Below are positions 58,295-64,000 of a stretch of 64,000 nt of DNA, in pieces. The DNA lies in assembly GCF_023023025.1 (NCBI RefSeq), contig NZ_CP095481.1:1860001-1924000 (forward strand), written 5' to 3'. The notes under the pieces are model-generated. The model was given only the letters and a program-made list of their open reading frames with translations. It made no database searches and was not told the DNA's origin. The stretch is from Amycolatopsis sp. WQ 127309 (lineage in GTDB: Bacteria > Actinomycetota > Actinomycetes > Mycobacteriales > Pseudonocardiaceae). The position numbers were made by a program, and so were the translations under genes. The first letter of the stretch is position 1. Each line of letters starts with the position of its first letter.

Positions 58295-60169
58295 TCAGGC
58301 GTGGTTGCGGAACCCGAGCACCGTTCGCATGTAGATCGGCCAGAGGTACGGCGTCGCGTCGGCCTCGCCGCCGAGCAGCTCCTCGGCGTAGCACCGCGCG
58401 ATCGGGTGGAACTCGAACCGCACCGGGCCCTCGTCCACCACGTCCTTCTGGATGCGCAGCAGCCCGTGCCCGACGAGCCGGGCCAGCAGCGCCTCGGCCC
58501 GTTTCGGCGGGCAGTCGAGCCGCACCGCGACCTCGGCCGCGGTGAACGAGCTCGCGCCGAGCGTCGGCAGCAGCCGGAACGCCGTCTGCGCGTGCGACGG
58601 CACCGACCGGTAGCTGCCGGCCAGCCGCGCCCGGACGTCGAGCTGGTTGAACTGCAACAGGTCCAGCGGCCGGTTGCTGGTCTCCAGGTGCTGCCGCATG
58701 TTCCGCACCGGCCACCCGGGCACCGACCGCAGCCGCGCGCCGATGCACCGCACCGCCAGCGGCAGGTACCCGCACAGCGCGACCAGGCTGCGCGCCTCGT
58801 CGCGCTCGGCGGCGACCCGGTCCCGCCCGACGATCACGGCGAGCATCTCGAGGCTCTCCTCGCCGGTCAGCGGCTCGAGGTCGATGGTGTGGGTGCCGGC
58901 CAGGCCCTGCAGGCCGGAACACGCGGTGGCCACGGCGGCGCACCGCGGCCCAGCGGGCAGCAGCGGCTGGACGTCGGCGTCCGAGGTGACGTCGTCCAGC
59001 ACGACCAGCACGTTGCGATCGACGCTCCAGGTCCGGAACATCGTCGCGCGCTCGTCGACGCTGTCGGGCAGCCGCTCGCCGGGGAACCCGATCGACCGCA
59101 GGAACTGGCCGAGCACCTCCTTCGGGCCGGCGCCGGCCGGGCCGCCGAGGTTCGCGTAGAACTGCCCGTCGCCGAACGCGGACCGCAGCCGGTGCGCGAC
59201 GCGGACCGCGAACGTCGACTTGCCGACGCCGGGCATGCCCATCACCGACACGATCCGCAGCCCGTCGTCCGCGCGTTCGGCCGGCGAAAGCCACTGCACG
59301 GCCGAGCTGATCAGCTCGGCGCGTCCGGTGAAGTCGGCGATGTCGTTGGGCAGCTGCGCGGGCGCGACGAGCTGCACCCGCTCCGCCGCGACCTCGGGCG
59401 CCGGGCGGGCTTCGGCGGTCTCGGTCAGCAGCGAGCGGTGCAGCCGCTGCAGGTCGGGCGACGGTTCGAGGGCGAGCTCTTCGACGAGCCGGCCGCGGAA
59501 CCGCCGGTAGACGTCGAGGGCCTCGTCACGGCGCTGGCAGCGTTGCAGGGCGAGCATCAGCTGACTGTGGAACCCCTCGTGGAGGGGCTGGGTCATGGTC
59601 AGTTCCTTGAGCTCGCTGACCAGGCCGCGGTGCCGGCCCAGCTGCAGGTCCGCCTCGATCCGGCCCTCCAGCGCGCGCAGCCGGCTCTCCTCGAGCCGGA
59701 CGGCGTACGCGCTGAGCAGCTCGCCGGTCTCGACGTCGCTCATCGCGGGGCCGCGCCACAGCCGCAGCGCGTGCCGCAGCAGTTCGGTGGCCTCCCCGGG
59801 TTCGCCGCTTTCCAGCGCCGCGCTGCCCTGGTGCGCCAGGTGCTCGAACTGGATCTTGTCGACGGCCTCGGCGGCGATCTCGAGCCGGTACCCGTGCCAC
59901 CCCGTGTGCAGCCCGGCGGGTTCGTGCCCGGATTCCTTGGGGAACAACGACTTCCGCAGCCGGTGGATGTAGGTCTGCACGGTCACGTGGGCGCTGCGGG
60001 GCGGGTCGGCACCCCACACTTCGTCGACGAGATCGGTCGTCGACACGAACTGGTTGGCCCGCACGATCAGCAGCGCGAGGATTTCCCGGAGCTTGGGCGC
60101 ACTCGGCGTGATGTCCCGGTCGTCGGACAGCACGCACAACGGACCCAATAGTTTGAATTGCAGCAACAC
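58295..60169 (-). CDS. AfsR/SARP-type regulator 2
   Basis: 624 aa from the GTG at 60169 (GGGGGA 8 nt upstream); an ATG at 60178 touches the RBS and is less likely. DNA-binding domain FKLLGPLCVLSDDRDITPSAPKLREILALLIVRANQ... VTVQTYIHRLRKSL, activator domain IQFEHLAHQGSAAL... RLVEELALEPSPDLQRLH, then Walker A MGMPGVGKSTFAV and Walker B NVLVVLDDV. Same architecture as SARP 1 but divergent in sequence. Probably a second activator of the cluster. Confidence 0.9.
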   Translation of the reverse strand: MLLQFKLLGPLCVLSDDRDITPSAPKLREILALLIVRANQFVSTTDLVDEVWGADPPRSAHVTVQTYIHRLRKSLFPKESGHEPAGLHTGWHGYRLEIAAEAVDKIQFEHLAHQGSAALESGEPGEATELLRHALRLWRGPAMSDVETGELLSAYAVRLEESRLRALEGRIEADLQLGRHRGLVSELKELTMTQPLHEGFHSQLMLALQRCQRRDEALDVYRRFRGRLVEELALEPSPDLQRLHRSLLTETAEARPAPEVAAERVQLVAPAQLPNDIADFTGRAELISSAVQWLSPAERADDGLRIVSVMGMPGVGKSTFAVRVAHRLRSAFGDGQFYANLGGPAGAGPKEVLGQFLRSIGFPGERLPDSVDERATMFRTWSVDRNVLVVLDDVTSDADVQPLLPAGPRCAAVATACSGLQGLAGTHTIDLEPLTGEESLEMLAVIVGRDRVAAERDEARSLVALCGYLPLAVRCIGARLRSVPGWPVRNMRQHLETSNRPLDLLQFNQLDVRARLAGSYRSVPSHAQTAFRLLPTLGASSFTAAEVAVRLDCPPKRAEALLARLVGHGLLRIQKDVVDEGPVRFEFHPIARCYAEELLGGEADATPYLWPIYMRTVLGFRNHA

Positions 60170-60721
60170 GCCGAACATCCCCCAGATGACGATTCCGTCA
60201 GCCCGGTTTCCCCGACGTCCGGAAATGTGTTGCGATCACCCACGAAAGCGAGTACGGAACCGGCACCTCCCCCAAGCCGCCGCACCGCACATCGTTGTTC
60301 ATCGCAGGTAGTTTTTCCGCATCCGGAACAGCGTCCGGACACTCGAATTCCGCATAGACCACCACCCCAGGCGACACATTCGTAGATCGACTTGTGCCGA
60401 AAGCAGGTTACCCGCCGTCGTTGCCCGAGGTCAACCCGCGTACGCTGCGCAGCGTACGCGAACAGACACACCGTCGAAACCCTCGAACGGCCGTCTTCAA
60501 GGCCGGATTCACGCGCCGGCAATAAGCCGGATATGCCTGGTTCACCTGGCGCGAGTGCTCACATTCCGACAAGTTCGAGCCACGGCTTTGCGCCGTTCGG
60601 AGCACTACCGGCCCGATGATCAAGCCCGCGGCAATTCATGATCACCACCCGGCACCCGAGCGCACCAAAAGCATCTTCCGATCAGCCGAACCGCTTTTCT
60701 CGGATTCCGCTCGGCGCCCAC
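60170..60721. other. Long upstream region of SARP 2 with a perfect palindrome
   Basis: 550 bp without a credible gene between SARP 2 (starting leftwards) and the stop of the hydrolase gene. Lower GC than coding DNA. Contains the 24-bp palindrome at 60437-60460. Short frames here have neither RBS nor coding bias. Confidence 0.6.
60437..60460. promoter_or_regulatory. 24-bp perfect palindrome
   Basis: CGCGTACGCTGC followed immediately by its complement, symmetrical in all 24 positions, 270 bp upstream of SARP 2. Likely an operator for a dimeric regulator such as a TetR or butyrolactone-receptor type protein. Confidence 0.6.
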
Positions 60722-61585
60722 TCAGCCGAGAACCTCACGCAGTCGCGCGGCGAAGGCCGCCGGCTGACCGGCATAGCCGAAATCGCCGGCGAGGAACCCG
60801 CCGTGGTGGCTCGGGAACACGGTGGCCCGCTGCCCCAGCAACTCCGCGGTAGCCACCGCCGTCCGCCCGGTGAAGACACTCAGCGATTCCTCACCGACGG
60901 CGATCACCACCCGCGTGGACGCCGCGGCGAGCGCGTCGACGTCAGGCCGGTACCCGCTGACGGCCCAGGACCGGTCGGACAACAGCGGATCGTCCCGCCG
61001 CCCGTCGTCGTCGGCAGGCATCCCGAACTGCGCCGGATCGGCGACGGGTTGCGCGAAGTAGTCGTCGTTGTACTCACCGGCCCACGACGTCATCCCGAAG
61101 AAGGCGGCCATCCCGGCCCCGAACCCCTTGGCGAGATAGGCATCGGTCACGGCGTTCCGAGCCCGCTCAGCGGCCGCGGCATCGGGAACAACGGAGAGCA
61201 ACGGCGGCTCGTGCGCCACAAGAGTCCGCACATCACCCGGAAAGGCGGCCACGAGCGCGAGCGCGGTCACGGCGCCGCCGCTGCTCCCGAAGAGATCGAC
61301 AGGCCCACCCCCGACCGCCCCGATGACGGCGTGCACATCCCGGGCTTGAACCTCGGGCTCATGCTCGACCCGGCCGTCCTTCCGCACACTGCGCCCGATC
61401 CCCCGCGGGTCATAGGTGACAACGGTCCGCTCGGGAAAGAACGAAGCAAGGGTCGTGAACCCATCAGCAGCCATCGGCTGCCCAACCATGACAAGCGGCG
61501 GCGCGGAACTGTCGGCGGGAGCGGGCCCACGCACGTCATAGACAAGATCGGCTTCGGCCGTCTCCAGCGTGTACGTCGTGGCCAT
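60722..61585 (-). CDS. Alpha/beta hydrolase
   Basis: 287 aa from the ATG at 61585 (GGGAGGA upstream). Alpha/beta-hydrolase fold with VTYDPRGIGRS, the nucleophile elbow DLFGSSGGAVTAL (Ser at about 122), acid around VVIAVGEES and the His in VFPSHHGGFLAG near the C-terminus. Resembles general esterase/epoxide-hydrolase-like proteins; substrate unknown. Transcribed away from SARP 3, possibly outside the cluster proper. Confidence 0.8.
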   Translation of the reverse strand: MATTYTLETAEADLVYDVRGPAPADSSAPPLVMVGQPMAADGFTTLASFFPERTVVTYDPRGIGRSVRKDGRVEHEPEVQARDVHAVIGAVGGGPVDLFGSSGGAVTALALVAAFPGDVRTLVAHEPPLLSVVPDAAAAERARNAVTDAYLAKGFGAGMAAFFGMTSWAGEYNDDYFAQPVADPAQFGMPADDDGRRDDPLLSDRSWAVSGYRPDVDALAAASTRVVIAVGEESLSVFTGRTAVATAELLGQRATVFPSHHGGFLAGDFGYAGQPAAFAARLREVLG

Positions 61586-61843
61586 GGGGATCCTCCCGGG
61601 TCGAGAAACTGCCCGGACCCTAGCCCGGGACGGGCCGCCACGCCGGGACCCCGGCGTGTCCCGGTCACCGGCGTCCGGGGATAGCCGCTGGTCAGACCGG
61701 TACGGCCGTTCGGGTGGTATCGGGCCGCCACCATCGACGGTAACCGTCACCGAAGGTTGCGGATTCTTGTGCGCCGTCCTCGACGGTGGTTAACCTCGGA
61801 TTCAAGATCGCGGAATCGGGTGATTTGGGGCAGGGGGAGCTCG

Positions 61844-64000
61844 ATGCGTTTTCGGCTGCTCGGCGTCGTCGAGGTGGACCGGGACGGCACAGCCGTCACG
61901 CTCGGCGGCCCGAAACCCCGGACGCTGCTCGCCGCGCTCCTGCTCGCCGAAGGGCAGGTCCTCTCGGTCGACCGGCTGATCTCGATCATCTGGGACGAGA
62001 ACCCGCCCGAAAGCGCCTCTGCCCTGCTCCACACCTACGTTTCGACACTGCGCCGCGCCTTCGGGAAGCAGAACGGCGAGCTGGGGCCGGGCGCGATCCT
62101 GACGCAGCAACCGGGCTACCGCATCGAACTCTCCGGCTGCGAGGTCGACACCCTGGCCTTCGCGCGGCTCTCGGCGGAAGCGGACGCGCTGGACGCCGCC
62201 GGGGACCACGAGGCCGCGGTGAGCCGGTACGACCAGGCGCTGGGCCGGTGGCGCGGACCGGCGCTCGGCGGGCTCAAGTCACGGTTCGCGGCGGCCGAGT
62301 CCGTGCGGCTGGAGGACCAGCGGCTGGCCGCCGTCGAACGCCGGACGGCGTCGGTGCTGGCCCTGGGCCGGGGCCCGGCGCTGGTCGGCGACCTGACTTC
62401 GCTCGTCACCGAGCACCCACTGCGGGAGCGCCTGCGCGGCCAGCTGATGACGGCGTTGTGGGCCGCCGGGCGCCAGGCCGACGCGCTGCGCTGCTACCAG
62501 GCGGGCCGCGACCTGCTGGTGGAGGAGCTCGGCATCGAACCGGGCGCCGACCTGCGGGCGGTCCACCAGCTGGTGCTGCGCGGGGATCCGCCCCCGCCAC
62601 CGCTCCCCGAACCGCCCGCCGACCGGCTGGAGCCGGCGCCCGAGCAGCCGCCGAACGGCCCGTGCCTGCTGCCGCCGGACATCACCGACTTCACCGGCCG
62701 CGACGCCGAAGCGGCTCGCCTCACCGAATCGCGCTCGCGGCTCGTCGCGATCGCCGGCAAACCCGGTTCCGGCAAGAGTTCCCTCGCGGTGCACGTCGGT
62801 CACCGCCTGCGGCCGCGGTTCCCGGACGGGCAGCTCTACGTCACCCTCCGCGGCGCGCAGCACTCGCCGGTCGAGCCGGTGGAGGTGCTCGGGCGCTTCC
62901 TGCGCGCACTGGGCGTCGCCGACGCCGACCTGCCCGCCGGGCTGGACGAACGGGTCGAGCTCTACCGGGCCCTCTCGGCCGACAGGCAGCTGCTGGTGAT
63001 CCTCGACGACGCGGCCGACGAACGGCAGGTCCGCCCGCTGCTGCCCAGCGGCGACGGGTGCCTGTGCGTGCTGACCAGCCGCGTCCGGCTCGCCGCGCTC
63101 GACTCCGTCGACCACATCGATCTGCAGGTCCTCGACGACGAAGCCTGCCTCGCGCTGCTCACCCGGATCGTCGGCCGCGCCCGGATCGACGCCGAACCGG
63201 ACGCCGCCAGGGCCCTGGTGCACCTGTGCGGCAACCTGCCGCTGGCGGTCCGGATCGTCGGTGCCCGGCTCGCCGCGCGCCCCGACTGGCGGCCGAGCCG
63301 GCTGCTCCCGCGGCTGCGTGAGCAACGGAAGTTCCTCAACGAGCTGACCGTCGGCGACCTCGAGGTCCGCGGCAGCTTGGCGTTGTCCTACAACGGATTG
63401 GACGCGCGGGAACGCGCCGCACTGCGGCGGCTGGGCTGGCTCGGCGTGCCGGACTTCGGGACCTGGCTGGTGAGCGTGCTGCTCGAGGTGCCGGACGACG
63501 ACGCCGAAGACATCGTCGAAGGGCTGGTCCGCGCGCAGCTGCTGGACGTCGTCAGCGACGAGGGCTCCGGCCTCACCCGCTACCGGCTGCACGACCTGGT
63601 CCGGGTGTTCGGCTGGGAACGCGCCGAGGCCGAAGAGGACCGCGCCGAGCTGCGGCTGGCCGTGCGGCACGCGGCGGAGGAGTGGTACCGGCTGGTCGAG
63701 TGGGCGTCCGGTGGCACGCCGATGCGGGCCTTGCGCCCGGCGCCCACCAGGACCGCGACGGCCGAGGAGGAGGCCCGCACCGCGACGCTCGGCGACCCGC
63801 TCACCTGGTTCGACGCCGAGCAGGCCGCGCTGGTGCAGATCGTCGAGCGGGCGAGCGAGCTGGAACTGGCGGACACAGCCGTCCGCTTGGCGACGGCGTT
63901 GTGTTCGTCGTCCTTCGCCGTGGAAAACCACTTCCACCACTGGTGGCGCACGCACACCGCCGCGTTGGAGGCCTCGCGCCGGGCCGGGGACAAGTCGGGG
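61844..64000 (+). CDS. AfsR/SARP-type regulator 3 (cut by window edge)
   Basis: At least 719 aa; open at the right edge. ATG at 61844 with GGGGGAG upstream. RFRLLGVVEVDRDGTAVTLGG, LLHTYVSTLRRAFG (SARP DNA-binding), activator domain to about residue 250, a Pro-rich linker, DITDFTGRDAEAARL, Walker A AGKPGSGKSS and Walker B LLVILDDAADE, then a C-terminal region that starts to look TPR-like (EWYRLVEWASG... EQAALVQIVERASELELADTA). This is the full AfsR layout, longer than SARP 1 and 2. Divergent from the hydrolase with a 258-bp gap. Confidence 0.9.
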   Translation, partial: MRFRLLGVVEVDRDGTAVTLGGPKPRTLLAALLLAEGQVLSVDRLISIIWDENPPESASALLHTYVSTLRRAFGKQNGELGPGAILTQQPGYRIELSGCEVDTLAFARLSAEADALDAAGDHEAAVSRYDQALGRWRGPALGGLKSRFAAAESVRLEDQRLAAVERRTASVLALGRGPALVGDLTSLVTEHPLRERLRGQLMTALWAAGRQADALRCYQAGRDLLVEELGIEPGADLRAVHQLVLRGDPPPPPLPEPPADRLEPAPEQPPNGPCLLPPDITDFTGRDAEAARLTESRSRLVAIAGKPGSGKSSLAVHVGHRLRPRFPDGQLYVTLRGAQHSPVEPVEVLGRFLRALGVADADLPAGLDERVELYRALSADRQLLVILDDAADERQVRPLLPSGDGCLCVLTSRVRLAALDSVDHIDLQVLDDEACLALLTRIVGRARIDAEPDAARALVHLCGNLPLAVRIVGARLAARPDWRPSRLLPRLREQRKFLNELTVGDLEVRGSLALSYNGLDARERAALRRLGWLGVPDFGTWLVSVLLEVPDDDAEDIVEGLVRAQLLDVVSDEGSGLTRYRLHDLVRVFGWERAEAEEDRAELRLAVRHAAEEWYRLVEWASGGTPMRALRPAPTRTATAEEEARTATLGDPLTWFDAEQAALVQIVERASELELADTAVRLATALCSSSFAVENHFHHWWRTHTAALEASRRAGDKSG

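Overview
The window is GC-rich DNA with strongly GC-biased third codon positions, frequent GTG starts and many ATGA/GTGA stop-start overlaps. It reads as the chromosome of a filamentous actinomycete; the gene style suggests a pseudonocardial genus such as Amycolatopsis, but that is inference. No rRNA, tRNA or CRISPR array is visible.

Left flank (1-18.4 kb): the tail of an Rsm22-like gene, two secreted DUF4232-type proteins, and a leftward module of subtilisin-like protease, sigma factor, small Ig-like protein and TPR-CHAT protease. A decayed DddA-like deaminase toxin with an intact Imm1 immunity gene sits inside this module, between two 35-bp direct repeats. Then come an orphan SpvB/TcB-like Rhs protein, an ECF41-type sigma factor, a secreted CBM56 beta-helix protein with a DasR-like site upstream, two membrane proteins and a small secreted peptide gene.

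Biosynthetic core (18.4-60.2 kb): a type II aromatic polyketide cluster. A leftward unit of about 16 kb (34321 down to 18413) holds ketoreductases, FAD monooxygenases, a flavin oxidoreductase, a POT transporter, cyclases, two DUF1772 oxygenases, the chain-length factor (KS-beta), ACP, aromatase, its own acetyl-CoA carboxylase and a MarR regulator. KS-alpha is not beside KS-beta: it lies 15 kb away on the other strand, in a SDR/TcmI cyclase/cupin/KS-alpha operon (39690-42466). Other operons carry a glycosyltransferase, P450, O-methyltransferase and SchA/CurD protein (39535-35704); a secreted beta-helix protein coupled to an FAD monooxygenase (48781-46071); an MFS pump with an FAD monooxygenase (54757-51684); and an asparagine-synthetase-like amidotransferase with a second P450 (58142-55033). 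The enzyme set (aromatase, TcmI and cupin cyclases, two ABM proteins, amidotransferase, four FAD monooxygenases, two P450s, two O-methyltransferases) points to a heavily oxidised, methylated, nitrogen-containing pentangular or polycyclic-xanthone-type aromatic polyketide, possibly glycosylated. No halogenase or deoxysugar genes are seen.

Regulation can be read from the DNA. Heptamer repeats with an 11-bp period, typical of SARP operators, lie in front of four promoter regions (34.4, 39.6, 48.9 and 58.2 kb). Three AfsR-type SARPs are present, the last running off the right edge. A 35-bp near-palindrome occurs both beside the TetR gene and at the MFS promoter, which links regulator and exporter. 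Several strong hairpins separate operons, and two of them are nearly identical copies of one terminator element.
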